From an uncultured Eubacteriales bacterium (GTDB lineage Bacteria > Bacillota > Clostridia > Oscillospirales > UMGS1783): a stretch of 64,000 bases of DNA. Under the pieces are notes generated by a model. That model saw only the letters and a list, made by a program, of their open reading frames with translations. It ran no database searches and was not told the DNA's origin. The stretch lies in contig CAKSHC010000003.1 of the NCBI GenBank assembly GCA_934456365.1, forward strand, positions 1-64,000, written 5' to 3'. Position numbers and translations under genes: made by a program. Shown piece by piece: positions 15,382 through 23,875 of this stretch; the first letter of the stretch is position 1, and every line of letters begins with the position of its first letter.

Positions 15382-17937
15382 TCAGGGGGTGATTTTTTCC
15401 AGGGTGAGGCAATGGAAGAGGGCGCCGCGGTCTCTTTCCTCGTCGCGGATGAAGAAGGTGAGGCGGTGCTCGCCGGAGGGAAGCTCGAGCTCGCCGAGGG
15501 GGAGGGAATGCCAGTCGTCCCAGCCGTTGGCGCTTTGCGGCGCGACGCCGAGGGCGCAGGGGGCTTCGTCGAGCAGGAGGTCGAACCGGGTGGAGGGGAA
15601 GGGGGTGGCGATCCGGGCGGTGATGCGGTAGCGGCCGGGGGAGGGGACGAGGAGGTCGTAGTAGATAAAGATATCGTTGTCGTGTTTATCCTTGCAGGTA
15701 TCGCCCAGCACATAGCCGCCGGGGGCTTCGGGGGATTCCTTTTCGCCCACTCCGGTGCCGCTGACGCCGGTGAAAACGGTGCCTTCGAGCACGGTTTTTT
15801 CCGAGACAGGGAAGGTGCGGCCGAGGTCGCCCTTTCGGAAGCGGCGGGAGCGCATCACGGCGCGGCAGACGGCGGCGGCGTTTTGGAGGAGGTCGGCGCG
15901 TGAGAGGCGGCCCTTTTGCAGCATCTCCTGGGTGAGGGCGAGCTCTTCGGGGTAGCCGAAGGGCATTTTGATGTTGTTGCCGGCCAGGATCTCGCGCCAC
16001 TGGCGCTCGGGCACGCGCCAGTCGCTCATGACGGCGCCGGCAAAGCCCCACTCCCCGCGCAGCACTCCGTTCAGAAGGCCGGTATGGGCCGAGGTGTGGG
16101 TGCCGTTGAGGAGGTTGTAGCCGGTCATGACGAAGGCGGGGTCGGCTTCCTTCACGGCGATCTCGAAGCCCTTGAGGTAGAGCTCGCGCAGGGCGCGTTC
16201 GCTGACCTGCGAGGAGGCGACGGCGCGCCAGGCCTCCTTGTTGTTGGCGGCGAAATGCTTGAGGGTGGCGAGCGTGCCGGTGCTCTGGACGCCGCGCACA
16301 AAGGTGGCGGCGCTTTTGCCGCTCACGAGGGGATCCTCGGAATAATATTCGAAGTTGCGCCCGCAGAGGGGGTTGCGGTGGAGGTTGAGGCCGGGGGCCA
16401 GGAGCACGTCGATCTCATAATGGCAGGCCTCCTCGCCGATGGCCCGCCCCACCTCATACAGGATCTCGGGGTCCCAGGAGCAGGCTAAAAGGGTGGCGCA
16501 GGGGAAGCAGGCGGTGGGGACCGTTTTGCGCAGGCCGGAGGGCCCGTCTGCCGTTTGGGCGTTGGAGACGCCGAATTTTTTGAGGTTGCCGATGCCGGCG
16601 GTGCCGCGGGGAAAGGCGGGCGGCTGGGCGGAGGCGAGGTTTATGAGCTCTTCGTCGGTCATTTGCTCGAGAAAGGCGCTCATCGACGCCCGGCCTTCGG
16701 CCACGTCCCGCAAAAGAAAGCGGGAGTTACCCTGCGGGGCGCAGGGGGCGGCCTCCTCTTCGGCCTGCTTATCGATCCAGCAGGGGGCGTAGGCGCCTTG
16801 GGCATTGAGGCGGCGGGGCAGGGGGACGGAGAGCTTGAAGGCGAGCTGCTCGGCCACCCGGAGCGCGGGAAATTCCACCGCGCCGCAGCGGGTGAGGGAG
16901 CGGATGTTGGCGCCGAAATAAATCGGATAGTCTCCTTTTTCCCAGACGAAGGCGCCGGGGAAGCCGGTTTCGCCGGTATCGTCGAAAGCGGCGAGGGCTT
17001 TTTGGGAAAAGCTCAGATAGAGCGTTTGCTCCTCGCCGGGGGCGAGGACGCGCGTTTTGCCGAAGGCGCGCAGCTCCACGGCGGGGCGGCCGAGGCGGCT
17101 TTCTTCGGGGGCGCCGGAATAGACCTGCACGACCTCGGCGCCGGGGAAGGACCCGGTATTGCGCACGGCAAAGGAGAGGGAAACCTGCTCCTCGCCCGCC
17201 TCGAAGGAGGCGCAGCGAACCGAGAAGCTGGTATAAGACAGGCCGAAGCCGAAGGGATAGAGCACGCGGTCCTTTCGGAAGGTTTCGAAGAAGCGGTAGC
17301 CGAGGTAGATATCCTCTTCATAGGAATAGACATAGGATTTGGGCTGGAAATCGAGGGAGGAGGGGTAGTCGTCATAGGAGAGGGCGACGGTATCCGTCAG
17401 GTGGCCGGAGGGGGTCTGATCGCCGCAGAGGAGGTCGGCGGCGGCGTTTCCGCCCTCCATGCCGGGCAGCCAGGCGAGCAGCACGGCGCGGATCTTGGGA
17501 TAGCGATTGATCCAGGAGAGGTCGACGACGGTGGGGATATTCAGGATCAGGATGATCTTTTCCACCGCTTCCTCCTTCTGGAGGGAGGCGAAGAAGGCCT
17601 CTTCCTCTTCGGTGAGGAAATACTGGCCGGGGACGGTATAGAGATCCTCTCCCTCTCCCGAGAGGCGGGCGAGGGTGGCGATGACGGTGGGGGCCTTTTC
17701 GCAGAGCGCGATCTTGCCCTCGCGGGCCTTTTGGGCAAGCCCCTGGGCGAAGGTCGTTTCATGGGAGCAGAAAACCTCGGCCGAGCCCGAGCCGCCGCGG
17801 AAATAGGGCGGATTTCCGGCGAGGGCGACGCGGCCTCCCTTTTTCAAGGGGAGGGCGTTTTCTTCGTTTTTCAAAAGCACCATGCCTGCTGCGGCGGCGC
17901 GGCGGGCCGTTTGGGCGCTTCGGGCAGGATCCAGCAT
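15382..17937 (-). CDS. GH3 beta-glycosidase with reversed domain order and a C-terminal CBM-like domain
   Basis: An 851-aa protein with no signal peptide, starting MLDPARS at 17937 (AAAGGAGAAAAGCT before the ATG). The usual C-terminal GH3 domain comes first (about 15-235, ending YPFGFGLSYTSF). A fibronectin-III-like domain follows (about 245-345). The catalytic barrel is at about 420-700, with KHFAANN and the nucleophile Asp639 in VMSDW. The last about 130 residues (IFIYYDLLVPSPGRYRI...) look like a beta-sandwich carbohydrate-binding domain. This permuted order is known from some Ruminococcus/Butyrivibrio-type beta-glucosidases. It probably hydrolyses imported oligosaccharides in the cytoplasm. 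It is co-transcribed with the upstream GH13 gene. Confidence 0.9.
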   Translation of the reverse strand: MLDPARSAQTARRAAAAGMVLLKNEENALPLKKGGRVALAGNPPYFRGGSGSAEVFCSHETTFAQGLAQKAREGKIALCEKAPTVIATLARLSGEGEDLYTVPGQYFLTEEEEAFFASLQKEEAVEKIILILNIPTVVDLSWINRYPKIRAVLLAWLPGMEGGNAAADLLCGDQTPSGHLTDTVALSYDDYPSSLDFQPKSYVYSYEEDIYLGYRFFETFRKDRVLYPFGFGLSYTSFSVRCASFEAGEEQVSLSFAVRNTGSFPGAEVVQVYSGAPEESRLGRPAVELRAFGKTRVLAPGEEQTLYLSFSQKALAAFDDTGETGFPGAFVWEKGDYPIYFGANIRSLTRCGAVEFPALRVAEQLAFKLSVPLPRRLNAQGAYAPCWIDKQAEEEAAPCAPQGNSRFLLRDVAEGRASMSAFLEQMTDEELINLASAQPPAFPRGTAGIGNLKKFGVSNAQTADGPSGLRKTVPTACFPCATLLACSWDPEILYEVGRAIGEEACHYEIDVLLAPGLNLHRNPLCGRNFEYYSEDPLVSGKSAATFVRGVQSTGTLATLKHFAANNKEAWRAVASSQVSERALRELYLKGFEIAVKEADPAFVMTGYNLLNGTHTSAHTGLLNGVLRGEWGFAGAVMSDWRVPERQWREILAGNNIKMPFGYPEELALTQEMLQKGRLSRADLLQNAAAVCRAVMRSRRFRKGDLGRTFPVSEKTVLEGTVFTGVSGTGVGEKESPEAPGGYVLGDTCKDKHDNDIFIYYDLLVPSPGRYRITARIATPFPSTRFDLLLDEAPCALGVAPQSANGWDDWHSLPLGELELPSGEHRLTFFIRDEERDRGALFHCLTLEKITP

Positions 17938-17951
17938 AGCTTTTCTCCTTT

Positions 17952-19289
17952 TCAGTCGGCCAGCACGAGGTAGCCCTTGGGCCCGATCGTGAGGCAAAGG
18001 GCGGGGCCCTCCTGGCGATAGGCGGCGCCGGCGGCGAGGAGCTCCTTCATGCCGGCGCTCTCGATCGAAACCTCGGCGCAGACCGGCTGGGCGCTTACGT
18101 TGGCCACCGTCAGCAGGCGCTTGCCCTCATACTCGCGCACGAAGGCGAAGAGCTCCCTTTCCCGGGTGGTTTCCGGGAAGCGGAGGGAGCCTTTCCAAAT
18201 GGGCTCTTGCCGATGGTGGAGCTCGTTGAGCCGCTTCATCCAGGCCAGGCGGTATTTCCCCTCGGGCAAAAGCAGGTTGCTCCACTCGATGGCGTTTTCG
18301 CCCTTGGAGAGGCGGCTGGCGAACATGCAGGCGGCGCAGGTGGAGGCGACCTCATAGCCGTTGAAGACGAAGGGGACGCCGTCGATGGTGTGGTTGATCA
18401 CGAGGGCGCACTCCACGCCGCGGCTGCCCCAGGCCAGCTCGTTGCGCGTCGGAAGGTCGGTGGCGAGGTCGTGGCTGTCGATCATGCGGGCGCATTTGCC
18501 GGTCAGGCCGCGGTAGTAGTCGCGATCCTTGAACCACTGGGCGCGAAGGGCCTCGGCGTCGGCGCGGCCGTCCATGGCTTCGATCAGGCGGTTGCACCAG
18601 GAGAAGTTATAATTTGCGTCGAAGACTCCGTTTTCGCTTTCGCCGGCGGTGAGGTCGACGACGTAGCCCTCGTTGAGCATCAAGATATCGGGGTTGATCC
18701 GGCGGATGCGGCGGATGCCCTCGACCCAGAAATCGTCCGGCACGAGCTGGCCGACGTCGCAGCGGTAGCCGTCTACCCCGAACTCGAGGACGAAATACTC
18801 CATATTCTTCCAGAGATATTCCCGCAGGGCGGGATTATCGAAATTGAGCACGGGATAGCCCCACTCGCCCAGCGCGAAGCCGCCGGCTTCGTTGCGGCGG
18901 ACGAAATCGGGGTGCTCCTCCAAAAAGGCGGCTTTGGGGCCGCAATGGAAGTAGACCAGATCGAGCAGCACCGAAAGCCCGAGGGAATGAGCGGCGGCCA
19001 CGAAGGCTTTGAGGTCTTCCTTGGTGCCGTATTCCTCGTCGATCTCATAATAATCCTTCATGCGGTAGGGATTTTTGGGGTTTTCGGCGCCGGATTTTTT
19101 CAGGCGCGCGCTCCAGAAGCTCCGGTCCGTATCGTCGTCGGCGAGGAAGATGGGGGTGAGGTAGACGACGTCGAAGCCGGTTTCCTTGAGGTGGGGCAAA
19201 AGCTTCTGGGCGGCTTTGAGCGTGCCCTGCGGGGTGAAGGTGCGGGGGGCGAGCTGGTAGATGATCTTGTTTCCGAAGCGGTTTTCCAT
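17952..19289 (-). CDS. GH13 alpha-amylase-family glycosidase
   Basis: A 445-aa protein without signal peptide, so cytoplasmic. The catalytic (beta/alpha)8 barrel shows nucleophile Asp178 in GYRCD, acid/base Glu207 in LMLNEG, and the third Asp in the MIDSHD segment near residue 273. A short C-terminal beta domain follows from about residue 370. The exact specificity (alpha-glucosidase, amylase or glycosyltransferase) cannot be told from the sequence. It is first in the GH13-GH3 operon and diverges from the AraC regulator at 19427, so both glycosidases are probably under its control. The ribosome binding site is AAAGGA, 11 nt upstream. Confidence 0.9.
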   Translation of the reverse strand: MENRFGNKIIYQLAPRTFTPQGTLKAAQKLLPHLKETGFDVVYLTPIFLADDDTDRSFWSARLKKSGAENPKNPYRMKDYYEIDEEYGTKEDLKAFVAAAHSLGLSVLLDLVYFHCGPKAAFLEEHPDFVRRNEAGGFALGEWGYPVLNFDNPALREYLWKNMEYFVLEFGVDGYRCDVGQLVPDDFWVEGIRRIRRINPDILMLNEGYVVDLTAGESENGVFDANYNFSWCNRLIEAMDGRADAEALRAQWFKDRDYYRGLTGKCARMIDSHDLATDLPTRNELAWGSRGVECALVINHTIDGVPFVFNGYEVASTCAACMFASRLSKGENAIEWSNLLLPEGKYRLAWMKRLNELHHRQEPIWKGSLRFPETTRERELFAFVREYEGKRLLTVANVSAQPVCAEVSIESAGMKELLAAGAAYRQEGPALCLTIGPKGYLVLAD

Positions 19290-19327
19290 AGCGGCGGGTT
19301 CCTTTGCAATTTCTTTGATTTAATTTC

Positions 19328-19356
19328 ACTATACATCCGAAAAACGGGAAAAACAA
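19328..19356 (-). promoter_or_regulatory. promoter of the GH13-GH3 operon
   Basis: On the minus strand, TTGTTT (19351-19356) and TATAGT (19328-19333) are 17 bp apart, back to back with the AraC promoter. Confidence 0.6.
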
Positions 19357-19377
19357 CAGGAAAACCGAACCAATCTC

Positions 19378-19406
19378 TTGAAAAAACGAAACTCGTCTGC
19401 TATTCT
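19378..19406 (+). promoter_or_regulatory. promoter of the AraC regulator
   Basis: TTGAAA (19378-19383) and TATTCT (19401-19406) have a 17-bp spacer. A strong ribosome binding site AAGGAGGG precedes the ATG at 19427. Confidence 0.6.
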
Positions 19407-19426
19407 GTAGGAAGGAGGGACGCGCG

Positions 19427-20194
19427 ATGTTTTTTGAAAAAGACGGATTGGGGCTGGAGATTCTGGATATCTTTCTCATCAACCGCAAGGAAGAAGCTTT
19501 GCGCACGACGGCCAACCGGCCCTTTTCGGTTTTGGGATACCGGCTGGCGGGGCGGGCGCACATGTATCAGAACGAGAAGACCTACACGCTTTCGGAGTCG
19601 AAGCTTTTGTATGTGCCCAAAAACTGCACCTATTCGCAGGACACCCGCGGCGAGCGGGTGATCGCGGTGCATCTGAATGTGAGCGGAGCGGAGGGCGACG
19701 AGCTCGAGGTGATCCCCGCGCCGCCGCGAACCAAGCTCTTCTTTTTGGAGCTTTACCGTGCCTGGACGGAGAAGAAGGAAAACTATCGCTATGCCTGTCA
19801 AATCCGGCTGGTGCAGTTTCTGATGGAGCTGCCGCGGGCGCAGGGCGCATTGGACGGCTATCTGCACCAGCGGCTCTCCGATCCGGAGCTTTCGGTGGCG
19901 CAGCTGGCGCGGCAGAGCCATGTGAGCGAGCAGTATTTCCGGCGCAGCTTCAAGAAGAAATACGGGGTTTCGCCCCGGCAATACCTCAACGACGCCCGCA
20001 TCGACTACGCCAAAAGCCTGCTGCTGACCGACTACTACACGGTGGGCGAGGTGGCGAGGATGTCGGGCTTTGAGGACGCCAACTATTTTTCCACCGCTTT
20101 CAAAAAGCGGGTGGGGCAGACGCCGCTGGAATATAAGAAGAACAACTGCCGCACCATGCAGGTCGACGCGGCGGCAAAGCGCGAGGGAGAGTGA
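19427..20194 (+). CDS. AraC-family transcriptional regulator
   Basis: A 255-aa protein with an N-terminal cupin-like sensing region (about residues 20-110) and two C-terminal AraC helix-turn-helices (LSVAQLARQSHVSEQYFRR, then YTVGEVARMSGFEDANYFS with the FKKRVGQTPLEY signature). It is transcribed away from the GH13-GH3 operon, the normal arrangement for a sugar-responsive activator of adjacent glycosidases. The inducer is unknown. It is also a candidate to bind the paired TTTGCAATAT repeats upstream of the surface-protein genes; that link is inference only. Confidence 0.92.
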   Translation: MFFEKDGLGLEILDIFLINRKEEALRTTANRPFSVLGYRLAGRAHMYQNEKTYTLSESKLLYVPKNCTYSQDTRGERVIAVHLNVSGAEGDELEVIPAPPRTKLFFLELYRAWTEKKENYRYACQIRLVQFLMELPRAQGALDGYLHQRLSDPELSVAQLARQSHVSEQYFRRSFKKKYGVSPRQYLNDARIDYAKSLLLTDYYTVGEVARMSGFEDANYFSTAFKKRVGQTPLEYKKNNCRTMQVDAAAKREGE

Positions 20195-20211
20195 ATCCCT
20201 TATTTGAGCAA

Positions 20212-20245
20212 AAAAGCCCCGGAAACCGAAGTTTCCGGGGCTTTT
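20212..20245. terminator. bidirectional terminator between AraC and rpsI
   Basis: The stem AAAAGCCCCGGAAAC (20212-20226) pairs with GTTTCCGGGGCTTTT (20231-20245) across a CGAA loop. Confidence 0.9.
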
Positions 20246-20266
20246 GAAGCGCAATTTCGCGAACGA

Positions 20267-20668
20267 TCAGCGCTTGGAGAACTGAGGCGCGCGACGGGCG
20301 GCTTTGAGGCCGTATTTCTTTCTTTCCTTCATTCTCGGGTCGCGGGTCAGGAAGCCGGCCTTCTTGAGGAGGGCGCGGTTCTCGGCGTCGACCTTGAGCA
20401 GGGCGCGGGCGATACCGTGGCGGATGGCGCCGGCCTGGCCGGACACACCGCCGCCAACAACCTTGCAGACCACGTCGAACTTGCCGGAGTTGCCGGTCAG
20501 CTCGAGGGGCTGGCGCACGATATACTTCAGGGTGTCGATCCCGAAATAGTCGTCCATCTCGCGGCCGTTGATGATGACGGCGCCGGTGCCGGGATAAAGG
20601 CGCACGCAGGCGACAGACTGCTTTCTTCTGCCGGTCCCGTAGAAATACTCTTTCTTGGATTCGTACAT
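20267..20668 (-). CDS. rpsI: 30S ribosomal protein S9
   Basis: A 133-aa, full-length protein with the conserved [16 protein letters not shown] start region, [19 protein letters not shown] in the middle and the [16 protein letters not shown] tail that reaches the P site tRNA. It follows rplM by 14 nt in the universal rplM-rpsI operon. Confidence 0.98.
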   Translation of the reverse strand: MYESKKEYFYGTGRRKQSVACVRLYPGTGAVIINGREMDDYFGIDTLKYIVRQPLELTGNSGKFDVVCKVVGGGVSGQAGAIRHGIARALLKVDAENRALLKKAGFLTRDPRMKERKKYGLKAARRAPQFSKR

Positions 20669-20682
20669 TCTCTATCCCTCCC

Positions 20683-21114
20683 TTATTTCATTTCCCACAC
20701 AGCCGGCTGCTGAGCCTGATGCTTGTGGTTGGCGTCTTTATACACGAACAGGCGACGGGCGGCGCTGCGGCCCACCGAGTTGTGGGGGAGCATGCCCTTC
20801 ACGGCCGTCTGCACGGCGAAGGGAGAATTGCTCTCCATCAGGTGGCCGTATTTGATCTCCTTGAGGCCGCCGGGATAGCCGCTGTAGTGATAATACTTCT
20901 TCTTGTTGGCCTTATCGCCGGTCAGGATGATCTGATCCGAATTGATGATAACGACGAAATCGCCGCAGTCCGCATGCGGGGTGAAATCCACCTTATGCTT
21001 GCCGCGCAGCAGCACAGCCGCTTCGGCAGCCACCCGGCCGAGAGCCTTGCCGGCCGCGTCGATCACATACCATTTGCGCTCGATCGTCTGCGCATTTGCC
21101 ATGAAAGTGCCCAT
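20683..21114 (-). CDS. rplM: 50S ribosomal protein L13
   Basis: A 143-aa protein. I choose the ATG at 21114 (MGTFMANA) because GGAGG sits 4 nt before it and family members begin this way; an in-frame ATG at 21126 would place the start inside the ribosome binding site. Conserved features include ERKWYVIDAAGKALGR and the SGYPGGLKE loop. It is first in the rplM-rpsI operon, with its own promoter and a short leader. Confidence 0.97.
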   Translation of the reverse strand: MGTFMANAQTIERKWYVIDAAGKALGRVAAEAAVLLRGKHKVDFTPHADCGDFVVIINSDQIILTGDKANKKKYYHYSGYPGGLKEIKYGHLMESNSPFAVQTAVKGMLPHNSVGRSAARRLFVYKDANHKHQAQQPAVWEMK

Positions 21115-21131
21115 GGTTTCCTCCATTTTTC

Positions 21132-21143
21132 GGGCTTTCGCCC
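21132..21143 (-). promoter_or_regulatory. possible L13 autoregulatory leader hairpin
   Basis: A GGGC-GAAA-GCCC hairpin lies in the short leader just before the rplM ribosome binding site. L13 leaders are known in Firmicutes and bind L13 for feedback control. The position fits, but I cannot confirm the family. Confidence 0.4.
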
Positions 21144-21173
21144 TGTATTTACCGAAATCTTTTCAGCTTTGAT

Positions 21174-21202
21174 AGCATACCACTCGAGCTTTCTTCTGTC
21201 AA
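21174..21202 (-). promoter_or_regulatory. promoter of rplM-rpsI
   Basis: On the minus strand, TTGACA (21197-21202) and TATGCT (21174-21179) are separated by 17 bp. Confidence 0.75.
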
Positions 21203-21302
21203 GAGCTTTTTCCGGATTTTTTCATTTAGGATAGCCGTTCTTTCATTTGCTCGAAAATGCTCCGTTTTGCTCCGTTTTTCTTTCATCGCAATTCATTTTT
21301 AT

Positions 21303-21328
21303 AAAAAGAAAAGCCCTCTTTCGAGGGC
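21303..21328 (-). terminator. terminator of the lplA-DUF1846 unit
   Basis: The hairpin GCCCTC/GAGGGC (21313-21328, four-base loop) is followed on the minus strand by a T-rich run just after the DUF1846 stop codon. Confidence 0.8.
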
Positions 21329-21334
21329 ATTTCT

Positions 21335-22822
21335 TTAGCGATGGAAGAGCTTTTTGGTTTGGTAAACGGGGTCGCAGGTCAGGTTGACCCCGAGCTTTTT
21401 GAGCACGGCGGTATCGGTCTGATTGAGGATCACACTGGCGTGCATTTCGCAGCCCCGCAGCTCCTTGAGCCGCGACAGCGCGGCCGAGGCCATGGGGTTG
21501 GTGGCGGCGCAGATGGAGAGCGCCACCAGCACCTCCTCGGGGTGCAGGCGGGGGTTGTGGTTGCCGAGGTATTCGGTTTTCAGGCGCTGCACCGGCTCGA
21601 TGAGCACGGGGGAGAGGAGCTGGATCCCGTCGGGCAGGCCGGCCAGCGCCTTGAGGGCGTTGAGCAGCATGGCGGCCACCGGGCCGAGCAGGGAGGAGGT
21701 CTTGCCGGTCACGATCCGCCCGTCGGACAGCTCGATGGCGGCGGCGGGAGCGCCGGTGAGCTCGGCCTTTTCGCGAGCGGCTGAAAGCACGGGGCGGTCG
21801 GCGTCCGACAGACCGGACTGCTTGAGCAGAAGATCGATCTTATTGATCTCGGCCTGATTGTCGGCTCCCTGGCGGTGGTTGCACAGCGCCGCGTAGTAGC
21901 GCCGGATGATCTCCTGATTGGCGGCGGCGCAGACGGCCTCGTCGTCCACGATGCAGTTGCCCGCCATGTTCACTCCCATATCGGTGGGGGAGTTGTAGGG
22001 GGTTTTCCCGTAGATGCCCTCGAAAATGGCCTTGAGCAGGGGGAAAACCTCGACGTCGCGGTTGTAGTTGACGGTGGTTTCCCCGTAGGCCTCGAGATGG
22101 AAGGGGTCGATCATATTCACATCGTTGAGGTCGGCGGTGGCCGCTTCGTAGGCCACGTTGACCGGATGCTTGAGGGGCAGGTTCCAGATGGGGAAGGTTT
22201 CGAATTTGGCATAGCCCGCCTTCACGCCGCGCTTGTTTTCGTGGTAGAGCTGGCTGAGGCAGGTAGCCATCTTTCCGCTGCCGGGGCCGGGAGCGGTGAT
22301 AACGACCAGGGGGCGGGAGGTTTCGATGTATTCGTTTTTCCCGTAGCCCTCGTCCGACACGATCAGGGGAATTTCAAAAGGATAGCCGGGGATGAGATAA
22401 TGCCGGTAAACCTTCACGCCCAGATCGCACAGGCGCTTGGCGAAGGCTTCGCCGGTGCGGCTTTCGCCGCTGCACTGGGAAAGCACCACGCTGCCCACAT
22501 AAAGCCCCATGCCGCGAAAGGCGTCGATCAGGCGCAGAACGTCGAGGTCGTAGGTGATGCCCAGGTCGCCGCGCACCTTATTTTTCTCGATATCGGCCAC
22601 ATTGATGACGATCACGATCTCGGCGTCGTCCTTGAGCTCCTGGAGCATCTGCACCTTGCTGTCCGGCGCGAAGCCCGGCAGCACCCGGGCGGCGTGGAAA
22701 TCGTCGAACAGCTTGCCGCCGAATTCCAGATACAGCTTGCCGCCGAACTGGGCGATGCGCTCCTTGATATGGGCCGACTGCATTTTCAGGTATTTTTCGT
22801 TGTCAAATCCGATTTTTGTCAT
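21335..22822 (-). CDS. DUF1846 domain protein
   Basis: A 495-aa, full-length member of the DUF1846 family (begins IGFDNEKYLKMQSAHIKERI). The family is widespread in Firmicutes and structurally characterised, but of unsettled function. Visible features are a possible nucleotide-binding segment TAPGPGSGKMATCLSQLYHE (about residues 176-195) and conserved NYNRDVEVFPLL. It is soluble, with no signal peptide. It follows lplA by 12 nt and shares its transcript. No specific role should be assigned. Confidence 0.93.
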   Translation of the reverse strand: MTKIGFDNEKYLKMQSAHIKERIAQFGGKLYLEFGGKLFDDFHAARVLPGFAPDSKVQMLQELKDDAEIVIVINVADIEKNKVRGDLGITYDLDVLRLIDAFRGMGLYVGSVVLSQCSGESRTGEAFAKRLCDLGVKVYRHYLIPGYPFEIPLIVSDEGYGKNEYIETSRPLVVITAPGPGSGKMATCLSQLYHENKRGVKAGYAKFETFPIWNLPLKHPVNVAYEAATADLNDVNMIDPFHLEAYGETTVNYNRDVEVFPLLKAIFEGIYGKTPYNSPTDMGVNMAGNCIVDDEAVCAAANQEIIRRYYAALCNHRQGADNQAEINKIDLLLKQSGLSDADRPVLSAAREKAELTGAPAAAIELSDGRIVTGKTSSLLGPVAAMLLNALKALAGLPDGIQLLSPVLIEPVQRLKTEYLGNHNPRLHPEEVLVALSICAATNPMASAALSRLKELRGCEMHASVILNQTDTAVLKKLGVNLTCDPVYQTKKLFHR

Positions 22823-22834
22823 CTTCCCCTCCGC

Positions 22835-23809
22835 TTAAAAGAGCGTGGCGATCAGCTCGTCCGCCGTGATTGTGCCGAGATACCGGGAAAGCTCCAGCCC
22901 GGCGATGGCCCGGCGCAGGTCTTCCTCCCGGTGCGGCTGTCCCATAAGCGCGGCGCGCAGGGGAGCGATGTCTTCCGTGGCGAGGAAGTCGCCGTTGATG
23001 GAGAGCTTTTCGATCCGCTCGCCGCTGATTTCCATGCCGATCTCCAGGATGCCGCCCGGATATTTGGCCGTTTTCTTAAAGGAATATTCCGGGTTTTCGC
23101 CGAACACCCACTCCCACGAGCGGTATTTCTTCTCGGCCAGTGCCGCCGTTTCCGGATCGGCCGCCGGGTCGATCTCACAGGGCTCGGCCCCGCTCTGCGC
23201 CGCCACAAACTGCGCCAGTCCCGCGGCAAATTCCGAAACGGGAGGCGCGTCGGGCAGGTATTCGCAGATATTCGTCACCCGGGCGCGCACGCTCTCGATC
23301 CCCTTGCTCTGGATCTTGAGCGGATCGGGGCGCAGCGCCGCCGTCAGATCGCTCATGCGCACCTGATAGAGGAGCGTGCCGTGCGACAAAAACCGCCCGC
23401 CGATCACGCACTGCGCATTGCCCGAGATCTTCTTCCCGTCGAGCGCGATGTCGTTGCGCCCCGAGAAGGCGGCCGGCAGCCCAAGGGATTTCAGATAGTC
23501 CACGATCGGCCGGGTGAAGCGCTCAAAATTCAGCGCCGAATCGGGGAGCGCGTCGGTAATAAAGGAAAAATTATAGTTGCCCAGATCGTGGAACACCGCG
23601 CCGCCGCCCGTGTTGCGCCGCACCACGGCGATGCCGTGCTCTTTCACATAGTCCAGGTTGATCTCCCGGTAGGCGTTCTGGTTGCGCCCGATCACGATCA
23701 CCGGCGCGTTCTGCCAGAGGAAGAAGATGTCGCCCGGCTCCTGCATCAGCCGCTCCTCCGCCGCCAGGTTCAGCGCCGGGTCGGTGCAGCGGGTTGTATA
23801 GACCTTCAT
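22835..23809 (-). CDS. lplA: lipoate-protein ligase A
   Basis: A 324-aa enzyme that activates free lipoate with ATP and attaches it to E2 or GcvH lysines. The start is MKVYTTR at 23809 (AAAGGAG ribosome binding site). The ligase core carries VIVIGRNQNAYREIN (about 38-52) and the lipoate-binding RRNTGGGAVFHDLGN (about 65-79). A C-terminal accessory domain (about 245-324) completes the usual length. No lipoylated substrate protein is encoded in this window. It is first in a two-gene unit with the DUF1846 gene. Confidence 0.94.
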   Translation of the reverse strand: MKVYTTRCTDPALNLAAEERLMQEPGDIFFLWQNAPVIVIGRNQNAYREINLDYVKEHGIAVVRRNTGGGAVFHDLGNYNFSFITDALPDSALNFERFTRPIVDYLKSLGLPAAFSGRNDIALDGKKISGNAQCVIGGRFLSHGTLLYQVRMSDLTAALRPDPLKIQSKGIESVRARVTNICEYLPDAPPVSEFAAGLAQFVAAQSGAEPCEIDPAADPETAALAEKKYRSWEWVFGENPEYSFKKTAKYPGGILEIGMEISGERIEKLSINGDFLATEDIAPLRAALMGQPHREEDLRRAIAGLELSRYLGTITADELIATLF

Positions 23810-23840
23810 GAGGCTCTCCTTTATTTTAGGAATTATTCTC

Positions 23841-23875
23841 AAAAAGGAAGACGCCTCTGGCGGCGCCTCCTTTTT
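23841..23875 (-). terminator. terminator after serS
   Basis: An imperfect long hairpin (AAAAAGG...CCTTTTT outer stem, AGGCGC/GCGTCT inner stem) begins right after the serS stop and ends in T residues on the minus strand. Confidence 0.7.

Noticed and set aside
19303..19312. TTTGCAATTT near the GH13 start as another regulon site
   Set aside because: It is single, lacks the 22-bp partner, and is explained by the GH13 ribosome binding site on the other strand.
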